Below are positions 43,110-58,064 of a stretch of DNA of 64,000 nt, piece by piece (the first letter of the stretch is position 1; every line of letters starts with the position of its first letter). A program made the translations under genes and the position numbers. The DNA lies in NCBI GenBank assembly GCA_023053545.1, contig JAKZAN010000004.1, positions 8,556,001 through 8,620,000 of the forward strand, written 5' to 3'. This DNA comes from Lepidurus packardi. Taxonomy: Eukaryota > Arthropoda > Branchiopoda > Notostraca > Triopsidae. The notes beneath the pieces are model-generated. The model searched no databases and was not told where the DNA came from. It saw only the letters and a program-made list of their open reading frames with translations.

Positions 43110-46100
43110 GTAAATGCAAAGCTCTTGTCTCCGGAAGTTGGGACCATTCATATGCATTTGGTGGCTAAAGTGTCACGTGTGCTTCTCCTGGGTATAAGCT
43201 GTTATAGCTCTGGCTGTTACTGCACTCCCCCCTTTTTTCTCTCTAAGAACCCTATATAACACACAATAAAGGATTAAGGTTTGATCCACTTTTACGGTTT
43301 TTATTAGATGGTTTGAGGGCTCTTTCTCACCTTTAAAAGCTTCCTTTTGATCCGTTTCTGGGGGCGTTGTAAGTTATATATACGGCACTGTACTGCATAT
43401 GGTCTGAGCCGAAAGAAAAAAAAGGCTAGAGGTATATGGAAAGAACGCGTTTCGTTATTAATAAATAGACTTTCGCTGCCTTTCAACTTCCTGTGCCGAC
43501 AATTCTCCGCTCGTAACAGGTTGACAAATGTCCCTCCCATGTATCCACATCACCTAGAGCAACAAATGGAATGAATAATGATCTGATTAGACTCAAAACC
43601 GCATAACAGATATGTATAAAAGAAAACTTTTACATTTTTTGTAACCTGTTTTATGAAGTGAAGGTATACAGTCGTTGGTTCCACGCATTCCAACTGGAAA
43701 AAGAAGACTTCATTTCCCCAAAGGGTTTTCATCCAAAGCCATGTTGTATGACCAAAAGTCATGTGAAGATAACGCCGATCAACAATACACGCAAAACCTG
43801 TAATTAGTTTCACACTTCATTAGTGTGGCCGGCACTCAGGTCCCTCTCCTTTGAGCCCTGTTCAACAACACACCCTCTCAATTCAGACCAACCTTGCAAC
43901 TCCGCCCACCCTCTTTCCCCAAATGCTGAGAAAAAGCTTAAGAAGGCTCGGAAAATAAGCAGTTAAAAGGTAGTTTTAATGGTTCTAATGGCCACCAAAA
44001 AGGAGTTTTCTTTGGGTTCAAACTTGTATAGTTATGAAGGGGCTACGGAAGGCTGCAAAAGGCGAAAAGGTTGTCGGGAAAAACGAAAGCACAACCACCA
44101 CAATGACAGTAATTTTCCCGCTTTTATTCCCCACCGGAAAGGGTCTTCAAGCCCAACAAAACTGTATCATTAGAAAACAACAGGCACCTTCTTCTCTTTA
44201 AGCTCTCCACCTCTTTACCCAAAGCCCTGGAGTTTCTCTGTATTAACTGTTACCGTCCCGTCCATTTAGGAATCGAATATAATATTATACTCCAGCCAGA
44301 AATCTGCCAGGCGGGGTTTTCGTTTCCTAAAATCGCGCTCGAAACCTCTTAAGAAGCCGCACTTTTTGACTACTATTAACCCTAAGTTCTTAAAAAGCTT
44401 TAAATATTCACACCTTCTCATATAATTTCATCCCCCCCCGCAAGAACAAAACGTCTCCAAATTGCTATCATTTTGAGCAAAATCGTTAAAACTTTTGCTA
44501 TTTAGCTACAAACAACCAAAAATACATGATTTTAGAAAGGAAATCATAGCCCCTACTATGATTGCCTTAACTAGTACCGGATTTTGTTATAGTATGGACG
44601 TTTTGGGTTTGCACCAACTCATGGTTTAAGAATCGCTAATTTATACGCTTTATGAAAAGTGACGTGGTTTTTTCTCGAGACCCAAACAAAGTATATAGGG
44701 AATAACTCTGGAGATACGAGATTTAGAAAACAAAAATAAACTACAAAAAGTGCTAGAGGTAAAAAAGGAGCGGGAAGGCCAAGACTTTTGGATCATAAAG
44801 TATACATAAGAAGTTATAAGAAGCGCCCCAAAAGTTCGTAAAGGGGTTGTGTAGCCAACTATATACAAGCCCCCCGTCGCCACCTATTTAAGCAAGAGCT
44901 ATTTCAACGTTTAGCCGTGGCCACGTTTTCATTAACCCGCACAGCCAAACATAACTTATGGTTATCTTTTTCCCGTCTTTCCTTGGCGTATACCAAAAGG
45001 AATATATATCGACTTGACGTAATCCCCTCACAAGACTATCACATACCAATCATAAACCACCCAATAATTTTGCGCCCAGCGTAAGTTTTTTGTCCCCAAC
45101 ATTCCAAAGAAGCTAAATACAACTAAACATTACAATCTCCCAGCTGCTCCACACCAACGCCCACAACCCCCTGTCAAAACAGCCCCGTAGAGCCATCCAG
45201 AGGACAAACCAAGACTTGTTTGTTCGCTAAAGTTCTATCTAAAATCGTTCCTGAAAAGCTCCAGGATCTAATAGTTAATATTGCCTTACTAATGAAGCTG
45301 CTTAATAGAGCGAATTAAGGTCGATTTCTCACTCAGAATAGGCTCCAAGAAACATAGAAGTTGAATCCGCAATAGTCGCAGATTAGCTACGCTGGACAAA
45401 TTGCGGACATGCCAGGAAGCTATAGGAAACATTCGGTATGTAGGCTATGTAAGTGTGTTCCTTTTAGCTTTTGTGCAGCTCCTTTTATACACAGCAGTCG
45501 AAATACACGATAGCGACAACCTGGCGCCAATGCCTCATTAATTTTTCACTCTTTTACACCTTGAATGCCATTGACATGCAGCAGCTCTACGTTCCTCAAA
45601 ACCCATTTTCCATTTCTAGGCTACCCTTCTATTCAAGGAAAACTATAAAAGCTCTTATCTTTTCCCAAGCATTTCATTGTCCCTGACCATTACAAGTTAA
45701 AACGCAGCAAGCTAATCTGCAACATTTTTTAACCACTTATTAGCATCAAATCTTACCAGACTTGCCCCAAATCTGTCCTTATATAAATCCCTAATAGTTA
45801 CTCAAATTGACAAACCGGTGCAGTACACTCAAGCCAAGGGAAAAACTTGATTGCCAGTAAAAAGGAACAAGGTTTCTAGAGTTGGAAGTTTTATAACATA
45901 TAAAGTCTTATAAAGACATTAAAGCGTGTCTTCATTTCCGGCAATAAAAGGCGAGTGTAAGAATTGCGTGCGTGTCTATTTGTCAATGCAATAACAACCC
46001 AAAACAATGGTTAAACACGACGACGGTGAATTTTGGAAGGATCTTCTTTTTTTTTTTTAAGCCACAAACCCAACCTTTAAAAGGGTCAATGGAATGAACG

Positions 46101-49100
46101 CTTTAATTGACACCCTAAGCGCTTCTTGTGTGTGTATGTGTAGTGAGTGGTACCTTTATTCCAATTTCCTTGGTGGCTGATAGCCTTGTTTCCCGTCGTT
46201 TGGGGGTTCAATTCCCGCCGTACTAAAAACCTATCTTCTCTATACCTCAACACAGATATATTACTACTTACAACCTCCTCCTCCTCTTCTCAACCCCAAA
46301 ACCCTACATCTATATGTACATATCTTTGTTGAGTGTGTTGTGTGTATATAAAAAAAAGGTTTCCAATGGTCCATACCCGTTTTTTTATAGCCAACGAAGC
46401 CCAAACAATCCAATTACCGCGGCGCTATAATTAGGAGCTATAATGTACTCCAATACCCAATGCTTTTGTTTTCTAAATTTTCTAATATTTCCTTTCCGTC
46501 TCTTTCGTTTGCTTAATGTCTTCCGTAAGCCTACAAACAACTCTACCAACTACAATACTCGTCCAAAAAAGTATCGCCCATAGGGCAATACACACTATCA
46601 CACTAAACTAAGTTGCCCATTCTTTCTTGCGGTCGCGTTGTAATTTGAAGGATTGTGGGCATCTTGTTACTCTATTTGCACACCAAGAAAAAAATTTACA
46701 AAGTTATAGAAGAACGGACGCTGTAATACCTTCCTCTATAGTACATACCGTTGCAAACAAGTTCCTGTTATGTCTGCGTGTACTGCTCTACGTGTGTATA
46801 CCAGCACAGTAACAAGCGCACTCCAAACGCGGTATAGAATTGCCTGGTTCTGGTTTCAAGCGGGAATTATCTTGTACAAGCGATATATACGTCTACAACC
46901 AACGTCAAGTTTTATCCTTTTTCCACATGTAAAAGCCACACCCATTAAGACCGTTGACTATTTACAACGTTTAATGAGTTAGCAAGGAGAGAGAGACGAC
47001 TTGGGCTTTTAAATGAACACTTTGGCGGTACGTCAGTCCCGGTCCCAAAAACCCAACCTCTCTTTAACGTTTTGGATACTTTTTTTTGTAAGCCTCGATC
47101 ATTTTTTTTCAAAAACAACTTTGGATAAAAAAAAAAACGAAATAAAAGTATGACTCGACCAAAAACAAACATAACTACCAGTTTATAACGGGCATTATTA
47201 CAGTCTCCTAACATTCTTTGTATAGCCCCCTTTTTGATTAACCTTTTCCTCCTGCCTTACAACTGCTCTCGTCTCATTAAGAAAACTCGCTTTGGGTTTA
47301 TAGAGAAACCTCTGGCTTGAATTTAGAAAAAGGAAACAAAAAATAAAAAGGAATCATTAAGAAAACTTTGTTGCTCTAAAAAAAAAGAAAAAATAACCTT
47401 TCGTCAGAAGTAGAAGAATATAAGAACATTGAGTTTATATATCGGAACGAAAAAAAAAAATTGGGAAGGAATATAGTATACTGAAGAGTAAGCGAAAAAA
47501 AAGGTAGTCAAACTAGCTTTTGGGGTTGTGTGCGTTTGTGAGTGCTAACAAGGCTCCATGTTATCATAGGATTGCGTGACTTTAACGCACCTTTTCCTGC
47601 AAGTGCTTTTGCTTAATGAAGCTTCTATTTGCCCAAGCTTCTTCGTCTCATTATTAGGAATTTTTTGCGCGCCACTATTTTAATAACCATAAAAACAGAA
47701 TCCGCTTATTTCCCTTCTTCCAAGATATTACTTAAAGAATGTTCCCTTTCTTCGCCTTCGAAAAAAACGGGAAGATCCTCTCCTCCATTTTTTTTTTTTA
47801 AATTGAATTTAAGTTTTTTTCAGTTTTTGCTTGTTTTGGGGTTAAGGTTTGTGAATTTGAAAACCAGCTTTGACAAAACCATGTCTCGTGAGGTTGAGAA
47901 GGTCAAACTATGCTCGTTCTCAAACTTGTGGGAATCATAATGAAGGCATTTCCTTACACACAAACCAGACAATTCGTCCCTTTTAGGCGCGACAAAAGCT
48001 ATTAAAAAATACGTTTAAACAGCTTTCTTCAAATTAAGCGTCTCGTCTAGTCGTCGTTCCCAACTTTGAATTACTTTACCTGTGGGTTCTCCCAACCCCC
48101 TGAAAAAATTTTTAACCCCCCCTAAAAAAAAGATGGCATTGAGATTTGATTTGAGCTCGTTAAGCATCATAACTTTCCTTCCAATTGTGGTCTTTTTTTA
48201 AAAGAAAATGTAAGAAAATATTATGTGCCTTCTTTTTTTAATTTTTTTTAATCTTCAAACCAAATTAAGGTTGTAATTTACAACATTGGTTTCCGGGTTT
48301 CCTTCTCGATCTACCTCCCCAAAAAAGGCCTTTTATTTGTTCCTTGTTGATGTGCTTTTGTTTTATGACTGTTATGGGGAGTTTGGGCTTTTATATGATA
48401 ATTCCCGGCAACAATGAGAAAAAAGGGGAACACATAACGCGCAGGTCCAAATGAAATAGCCATTTAAGTAGGCATGGAAACGGGCGCGAATGTGAGTGTT
48501 AAAAATAGTGTTAAGAACAATTAACTACGGTGGCCTTTTTCTTTTCCTTAATGTTGGTTACGGACAAAAGTCATTAGAACCGCAAGATTTCTTGCCACAT
48601 TAGGCATAACGTGTTTATGTTTTCATGTGTACCTCCTTTGCTTTATCTTTTTCCTTTCTTATTTTTTAAACAAAGCGTGCCCCTGTTAAAGGAATTAGCA
48701 TTAAAATCCCATTTCAACCCTTCTCTTATTTCCTTTATGTAAAAAAGGGCGATAATCAGCCAAAGTCTCATGTTCCGATTTTTGCAAGATGCGTGTGTAG
48801 ACCTTATTCTAAGAACGACGAATTTTGTTGCAATTTTTTCAGATTAGCCATTCAAGTGTTATTAGCACGCCAACTTTCTCTCATGACTTCACGGACGTGC
48901 ACTTGGCGCTTATGTTTACTGTGTGTCTTCCCGTAAAACCAAGCTCTGGGGGTATGCTGATACGCCTGCGACGTCAGAAAGCCACGTGATTCTATTTTCT
49001 TGAGCATTTTCTTTATCTAATAGCTTAATTACTACTCCACGCATGATGGAAAGAAAAATGTCACTAGAAATTAGATTTTTCACTATATTTTATTAAGCAA

Positions 49101-51311
49101 TGATTTTTTTTGGTGGCTATTAATAAATGTTATGATGAAACAAGGTAATTTTCCTTCCCGTCCTCAAAAAAGGTCCATGTTAACATTCTGTTAAATTTTT
49201 TTCTAAAATAAGAAAAAATACCTCCTGGCGTATGTTTCGACACACCTCTACGCATATCATTCTGAAAATTGTCCCACAAAAAATGGGCTTCAGTATAGTC
49301 TACAAATTATCCAAACTAAGCTCGACTAAGTTAAACTAAACTCTCACCTTTGCAAAAAGACATAGGAAACATATAAGTGTGTAGAGTACGCGGACATGAG
49401 CCGGTACTCATTAGAAACGCTCTAGGTGGGCCTCTGCTTTTCTCTTTTGTAAATAGTTTCGTTACGTAGGCTTTCGGAATGACTTTAATGCATGCAGACG
49501 CGCCGTGAGACGCCACAATTAGATTTCCTCTCTGTCTTGTTGACTTCTTTTGGCTCTTCCTTGTGGGCCACACGCATCCCGCAGAACAACTCGGAAAATT
49601 TGTCCATAAAAAAAAATTGCAGCAGCTTAATGTTTTGAAGTTTTATTTCTACAGGAAATAAAAAGAGAATTTTTGATAGCGGCCCTTAGTGGCGCATTAA
49701 TACATGTTATGACACCTCTTGGCGGCAACAAGACAAATAAAAAGCCTGCAGGACGCACTATTCAAATTAGACTCCTTTACAATTTTTTTTTTTATTTTTT
49801 TTTTTACAAATTCTTGGGAACTTCTTTTGCTTTTTATAAAGTGAACAAGGCTTCTCAAGAAGGTTTCAGAAGGTTTTTATAACAGATTTGGGGGGAAAAT
49901 GGAAGATTTCTTTTTGTCGGGGAGAAAATGTTAAGGTAACTGTTCGAGGAAATTCAATATGATTGTTTTAGAAAACAAAGACAGGATGCAGAAAAACAGC
50001 GCAGAGAATCTATACTCTATACCACCACATCTGGGTTATATATAATACCTGTTTATATCTAAGAAAAAAATATGAAATTAAAAAAAACTTCGATCAAGGG
50101 ATATATTTTCCCGAACGCCTTTGTTTAAATAGAAAGGGGGTTGTAAAGGGTTGATGGTGATTGTTCAAGTGTTGAAGACTTTAAGAGAGAAGAAGAAAAA
50201 GTCTCCATTCAGCCTGTTTAATGAATCATTTTTTGCTACCACTTCCGTTCTAATAACCGATGCGCATATTACATCAAACCGCAGTCAAGGATCGGGTTTT
50301 TGCCAAGGGATGAAGACTAAAGAAGAAAAGAAGGAAGAAAAAACGAATCACCCTCTCCCCCCCCCAAAGGAAAGGAAACTTAAGAAGCAGTGCTCAATCA
50401 AGCTGAAATCCAAACTCGCACAATAATCAAGCATATCCCCACCCTCTGTTCATTTTTCAAAGCGGCACAAGTGCAAAGTCCAGCTCGCATATTCCTCTTC
50501 AAAAAAAGAAGAACAAACATAAAAAAATAAAAGGGGAAAAAACACTCATTTGCATAACGTTATCCAAATTCGTACCATTTAAGGCAGATCTGAATAAATC
50601 CCCAAAAACTGAACTGTTTATTTCTCGTTGGCTATGCAGCAAGATCTGTCATGCGACCCTAATTTTCCGCCCTTTTATAGCCAAGTCATCCATTTCCATC
50701 ATTTTCATCCATGCTCTATTCCAATAGCTGACTCTTAGCGCCTAACACCCATGTCTTTAATCTTTTCCCGACTGGAATATATTTCGATAGAGTCAAAGCA
50801 CAAAACCCGATTTTTTTTATCGCCTATAATTGCTACAATTCCCATCCTAGTAAAGGAAGCTTCAATAAAGTCAATGAATTTTCCATTCTTGAATTTATTT
50901 TAAGTTAGGAATTTGGATATTATTTGTAATTTAATGTTGTAATTTTTGTATATTATTTGGAATCCTTATATTAATTTTGTGCAATATTTTAAATTCATTG
51001 TTCTATTCTTTTTCATAATATTTGTGATTATTTCTAATGATTTGGGTCTTATTTTTGTGTTTGTTTTTGCATTTTATTTTTGAGCGAAGAAAAAGAAAGG
51101 CAAAAGAGGTAATTAACCATTAACCATGGTTAAAGGGAAAGGTTTGGAGAGTAGTTAATATTTTTAGTTGGGACTGTGATTGCCAACACAGCGGTTTTCC
51201 TCTCGTTATCATTTGGAAGTCTTTTGGAAGTGTAGTGGACCGCTTGTTGCGCTGACTCTCTTTTTATTTTTATGATTTTCTTTCATTATTTTTTTTTTGT
51301 GTGTGTAGTAG

Positions 51312-51599
51312 CAAACAGAACCAGAAGCAAGTTTGGAAGAGTCTGGTCTGAGCTCAGTTTGTTCTAACTCCCCAAGTTCCATACGGGACCCCGTAGGGTC
51401 CATTTTGAAAACAGAAAAGGAAAAAATTAAAGAACAAGACAAGTTGAAAAAGAAAACGAACAAAAGACAAGTTGCGGGCGAAACAATGCAACTCAGCGGT
51501 ACCATTAAGGCGCAAGTCGAGATCTTACTGCGAGAAACAGAAGCTCAAGAAGCAAGTGGGATTAGTTATCAAACAGTTAGATCTTGGGGGATCTATAAG
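51312..51599 (+). other. Exon-like stretch encoding an unassigned 96-residue segment
   Basis: A long T-rich tract ends in a tandem acceptor (gtgtagtag). From 51312 the frame is open for exactly 96 codons to a donor (ctataag|gtatat) after 51599. The peptide is acidic then Lys-rich, with SVCSNSPSSIRDPVGSILK, a charged coiled-coil-like KTEKEKIKEQDKLKKK segment and QVEILLRETEAQEASG. Composition and splice borders look genuine, but I do not recognise the family and found no partner exon. A (TA)n tract lies 240 nt downstream. Confidence 0.3.
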
Positions 51600-51834
51600 G
51601 TATATACAGCCGGTTTCTTATTCGGCATTCTCTCTCTCTTTCAATGCCAACCACGTTAAACAACAGAGAACCCCAGCCACAAGCAGTTCCATGGCGAGGA
51701 AGAACTTTGGAAGCACAGCGGAGAGCAAAAGCCCCCAAAAAGTCATTTACAGCATCTTTTGTTCCCCGGGAAATGACCAACTGGCGCCGGTCTCACCACA
51801 TGGAACCTTTTGCCTTCTCTTTCTCTCTTCTCTC

Positions 51835-51967
<133 letters not shown>

Positions 51968-54900
51968 AAGAAAGAATAAAATAGTTAGAAAAATGTATTC
52001 ACAAAATGAAAAGAGAAGTCGTTCCAATTACTAGTTGAAATAAAAAATATACGAGAGAGAGAGAAGAGAGACCAAGATCCCGAACGCGCAAAAGGTTGAA
52101 ACGACCAATATGAACAAGAAAAGGAAAACGCCTTAACAAATGAACCATTTCTCACTCTTTTCTTTTTGTTTCGATGTATAAACTTCTAACTGTTTAAAAA
52201 CCAGCAGCCCTATACCTCCCTTACAGACAGACAGTAGAGGAACAGGTACATAAAATAAAAGAAAAGAAAAAGAAGAAGTCTATAAGCAGGAGAAGGGCAC
52301 GATCGCCAATGATGATGGGACCCCATTTCTAAATCCTTTCAGCAGTCCCGAAGAGTTAGACAAGGGAAGCTCCCTATAAATTAACCTCAAACTTTTTTTT
52401 TTAATTTTTACTGTTTTCTTTTTGTACTGAAGTGTTATAGAACATCTAAAACATCTCAAACAAAAAAAGGAAACTGAGAGAAGTAGAAACCCCTGTGGTG
52501 ACACACCTTTAGTCATCATTGTAAAGCATCATCTAAAAGACCATCCCCCCTAGTTTGGCTGAAATGAGCCGCACAGCAGGAGGAGACTTGAATGCCCAAC
52601 AAGGAACATTGGTGCATTGTTGTGAACTCTACAGTTCGTGTCCACTTGATCCATTGCAGCCATTTCATCTAGTTCATCCATTTCTTTCCGATTCATCTAG
52701 TTCATCCAGTTATGGCTGCTATGACCAATCACATTTCAAACTGCTTAACCTTAGCAGTTTTTTCTTATGTCGCTTGTTTTTCCTATTCACCGTCTCATTT
52801 TGCCCTTTGCTGTTGTTTTGTGTCTTAATTTGTCTTCGAGGGGCAAGATTATTCTCAAGTCATATTACACGTCTTTGACAGAATGTAAGTCAAACTATTA
52901 GGGCTCTCAAATTGTGAAAGATGTAGTCATAGTTAGTCCTCTGCAATTAGCTTAAATAATGTAATGCTTGCTGAAAGCTGCTGGCATTGAAACAAAAAAG
53001 GCTCCCCCAAAAAACGCCAACTTGGTGAGTTTCGTTTTTATTTCTTTTGTTATTTTTTTAGTGATTCACTGAGTACGAAAGTCGGGGTTGTCACGACTCG
53101 TGAGTGTGTAACAAGGTTCCTCCTTGTAAGTGTGGCTTCCTATACCCAATTGCTAAGGCTTGCACAAGACGTCCATAAGTCTATCATATCTTGACTATAA
53201 GGACGTTTTCCGTTTGGTTGGGTTTGCAACAAAGGAAGAACCAATTTGGCCTCCCATGGTGCTCTGATTGTTTTGCCTCGTTCGATATACTACACACAAC
53301 AGCAACACACGCATCAAGCAAAGGGCCAAATATAAAAGTCCCCTGGGTATTTTTTTCGCAAAAGAAGCTTTCACAAGTTTCTTAATACATTAAAAGCGAA
53401 GGGGAAGCTTCTTTAGGAGATTTAGATGCAGCGATCACGAGAATAAGTGACCGATAAACTAACTTTTATGCAATGCAAATCATTCCATATCTTAACCCAT
53501 AAAACCCATTATCCTAAGCCCACAGTTGAGTTGCATAAATTTGGAACATATTTTTGGAAGGTTATACAAAAACTGTATAGGCAAACACTTTTAACCTTCT
53601 TTACTATGCAACAAAAGGAAAGAAAATAAAGAAAATAACCCCCCAAAAAGCTTCCCGGAATCTTAAAAAGTTCACTTTTCTTATAAACATTTATACACTA
53701 AACTCTACACAGTCGCTCAAACTATGCTGGCAAGCCTTTTTCCTGTTGCTATCCAAGCTTACCCAAACGCTCCCCTGAAGACAAAAATGAACGTTTTGGA
53801 GCTTGCCAAAACGTTCGCTCGTGCGCAAACACCCATAGTGCCGATGACTAAACGTGTCTCCAGCGAACGTTTTTTGAAGGAAAGGCGTGCTATACTGCGT
53901 GCTGAGTTACTGTACTGTTACACTTTCCCCCCTCTCCCTTCCTATACAAAATCGAAGGTTTTTCACTGTTGGGGGAGAACTCGCACAGCGTTTTCGAACG
54001 TTTTTCAAGGGCTTGCAATTCAGGAAGGCTTAAGAAGGCAAAAACGTAAAAATAAGACTCTATTGTATACTCGCTCAGTCAATTCGTTATGGTCTATGCA
54101 AATTATTTCGGAATGATAGGGTGCGAAGTGGGACCTGATGACGGAGGCGGAATTTCCTACAAGAGAGAAGGGGGGGGGGGAGGTTTCCCGAATTGAGCCC
54201 TTTTGTAACTGAAGCAAACTTTGAAAATATGCGATGCCAATCTTATTACCAGAGATGCCCAGCATTGTTTCTCAGCCCCCAACCAGGTAAAATTGGGGTG
54301 AAACAGGACTATAACATAGTAACAATCATAGGAATGATTGCCAAAAAGAGGCTCTAATCATAAGTCAGAACTCTATATTCAAAAAAGGCCACAAAAGGGG
54401 TTATTTGGACTATAGGAAGCACAAGTTTGGGAGCTATTAATCTTTTTTGGCCCCAAAACTTGTGCTTTGTAACAAGGTAATCCTAGTGGTTTAACCATAT
54501 CCATCCTATCTTGACAATGCCATTTCCTCACACGTAGAAGGAACTAGTAACGATAACTACTAGGGATGTATACTGTTATGGCCCCGTATGCACCCGCAAC
54601 AATCAGAGTGGGCTGGCAAGAATGTGCCAATTTCCCTCTTAACAACCCCCTGGGGTCTCACATTCCCAAATACTTTACATAATTACCACAAAAGCAACGC
54701 AAAAGCGTCACAAAACCGTCGTCATGGAAACTTCCCACCCAAACAGATTTAAAGAAACACATGAAAAAGGAAGGTTTTTAGCTGAAAGAGACGTTTTAGC
54801 AGGCCTATAAAAAATGCCCCAAAATTGGGTAACCTGCTGCGCTTCCAGCCATCATCATTTGATCCCATTAGAGCATCAAATTACCGTCTACAAATTTTAA

Positions 54901-57900
54901 GGCAAAATAATTAGAAGAAGAAAAAGAAAAGTAGACATGAAATCGATCCGTTATTTGGCACCAGACAGACACTACTTTGTCTCTAAACTGTCTAGCAGCT
55001 CTAAAACTCTAAACTAATTCAAATTAAACCAAAGATCAAACTCAAACAATAAAATAACTCAAACAATATCCAACAAACATAATATAAGTAAGACACTATT
55101 TCAAGGTTTTAATTCAATAAGAAAAAACTAGAAAAAATGGCAACATGACCACGAAATCTCATAAGAAAATTATAATTCCACACAAACTTGTAGATGGTTC
55201 TAAAAACCCCAACTCTTCAAAAGAAAATAACATTAGACAGTAAGGAAAAGTTTTGCATGGGGCTGTTCTTTTCAGGAAAATATGAGTTATTTGTTCACGT
55301 TTAAGGTTGTGTGTTGTCTACTGTGGGGACACGGTTGACCGCGCCTTAATTACAGGCAACATAGGTTTAAGACCAATATTTTTAAACGCGATTTTCAACT
55401 CTTTGGGGATTGTTCCTGGTTTACGTAAGGAGTTGTAAAAAAGCATAAACTTGTTTAAAGGAGCCCAATCACGTTTTCGAACGAAGATTGGCTGATCTTT
55501 GAAGATTGCGTTTCTTGGTTAACCATATCTTAGGGTTCCGGCCTATACTAGCTAGGCAATACTGTATAAAGTATTGGCTTGTAAGTGGCTTGAGTTTTTA
55601 AAAACCATAGCTTGGATGAACTTCACCTGGGACCTTGATAATTGTTGTACAGGCAATATAACATCTTTTCCAGGGTTTTTTCCATAAGGACCCAAAGTGA
55701 TGTGCCGCAAATAAGGAGAAGATTCTGGGGGTCTCCCCAAACGTAGCAGGGATGCTGAGAACCCCTGTAGGGAGGCAATATGAGCTTTTGCCTTGATGAA
55801 CTCGGCAAGAGAAAAGAAAAAAGGCCCCTGTGCCACCTCTTGGCTTTTGTTGGCCAAACTTCTCGAAAGCCAACTTTTGTGCTCCCAACTAACAAAACCA
55901 TCAACTGTTTCCATATCAACTCCAGAGGCCTATAAACTCATCTTATCCCCTTTCTGTTAATTGCAAAGCTTGGGCATACATACATACATATTACAATGAT
56001 TTAAATGTTCCTTGGAAAACGCACAGACCAACTGCTGAGACCAATCAAAAATCTTTATTCTTTTTCCTCTTTGGAAACCTTTATAAGATTCAAATTAGAA
56101 CCTTCCGGACTTCCAAAGCTTCAAATATATAAATAGCCATCCTCTTAACCCTGCTCATAAATTTACAGTAATTTTAAAATAAGGTTAATTGTATTTATTA
56201 CACAAAAATTCTTAAGTTATTACTATATTTTCGTAACTTTTGAAGCTTCAAATCGTAAAATGACTTTACATTACAATTCTTCCATTCTTATTCATTCGAA
56301 TTAAACCTCTTATTACAATCAGCATCAATGCTTGTAAGAGTTAGAACAAAACTGTTGCGAGTGACCTTTTCCAAAACTTTGGCCTTGGCTAAATTCGCAT
56401 GTTTAGGAGAAAGTGCGGGATTCCTGGTGACCAACGTTGGAAGAAGCATTTTTGTTCACGAAAAGTCACACCAGGTGGAATTAAAAGACAAGCAAATGTA
56501 AAGAAAAGACAGTTCGGCTTCGGATAGAAGAAGAAATAAAGCACTGCAAAAGCCCAATCGCGACAATGCAGTACAAAGTACTCAAATTACAAAACAAATA
56601 CAAGAAATTGTAATTGCATGTACATGAATTGTTTAATTTGCCCATTCTTAAATCGTAAACTCTAACGTGTTTTAAAGTAGCAAACAAATTTTAGGCATAA
56701 TTAATTTATTTAGTATTCAATTGTGGAAAATCAATGAGGCAATTTTATTGCATCAAAATTTCATAGCAGACATTTTAGGTTTAGAACCATAAAAAGGTAT
56801 ATGATTCCATTTTTGGGAATTGGTGGAGGTAATTTCTGGTCAAAATTCTGAAATAAAGTAAAGGGAAAATGTGAGGATTACTGTTACGAATGCTTGCTGT
56901 GTTAAACACCCAAACAGGTATTTTTTTTTTCATTAGAAGGTTTTCTTATGTTTTGGGGGTGCTTTTGCTACATAGCTAAGCACAAAACGTCATTAAGTCT
57001 AATGCACCTTGACGTTCCCACCGTTTACATAGTAACCTACCGCGTTTTTATGCCAACTTACAGCCTCTAATTAACCAATGATTCTTCCGAAAAACACACC
57101 CCGAGAGTTTCCCTTGGCTAATACAACACACAGAAAGCTATATAATATTATAAATCCATACGAAAAGGGTGCGCTAGCGAAAGGTTTAAATTTCCTTTTT
57201 CAAATTAACCCCTTTTCTGGGGTCTAAAATGCTATATATCCCGTGCAATGTTGTTTTATGGAAGCCCCATAGCCACCCAAATAGCAGAATAGCCACAGCA
57301 GAATTCCATGTTAAACAAACATAAACATTAAGCTTTTATTCATCTTCTTTTTCTTCCCTCATCTCTCTCTCTCTTTTTCGTTCTTTCTTTCCATAGCGTG
57401 AGAGACTGCAGCAAAAATTGCAAAACATTTCCACAATCATCCAGCACCGCAAAGCAAAAGCAAAATAGAGAATACGAAACTTTTCTTTGTGTCCTTAACA
57501 AATTGTTAATTAGTTCCAGACTCCAAACGGATTACATCTATTTGCACAGAGACTATAACTAAGGTTAAGAAAAACACCAAAGTTTTCCTTTTTTGCGCGT
57601 GTGTATCATTCTACCTAATAATTACAGCGCCCCAACTAGCATTCTCACACGTCAACTTGAGGAGTGTTTATGGCTGAAGCAAAACTATTGTGGTATGCCA
57701 GGGCAAAAGAATGTTGACAAAACCTATCCCAAGTAGAGCGGATTTTATTAATTTTTTGCCGGGCTGATGGTGAAAGGTAAGAGGACAGCAGATTTGCTGG
57801 ATTTCAGTGGCGAAAATGGAAGCTAATCAATACTGCATACTACCCCAAAACGTTAAACTTGGCAAAGGTTTGACCCCATTAGAGCATAAGCTTAACAGAT

Positions 57901-58064
57901 ACTTCATTCTCAAGAAAAAGTCACAAGCAAGCTTGAAAAACAGAATGCTTCGTCACCGCGTTTGATGACGGAAAATTATACGCTACGGAACCCCATCCAA
58001 TTCAAAGGACACGCAAAAGGAAGATTCGTAACATTCACTTAGGATAGGAATGTGCAGTTTACTT

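Noticed and set aside
46141-46225. tRNA-like segment with GGGGGTTCAATTCCCGC
   Set aside because: The T-arm-like hairpin has a mismatch, the acceptor ends pair only partly, and no A box or anticodon arm can be drawn. At most it is a decayed tRNA-derived repeat.
53724-54116. 130-codon plus-strand frame
   Set aside because: It is built partly from the same AACGTT/GCGAACG words, without domain or splice evidence.
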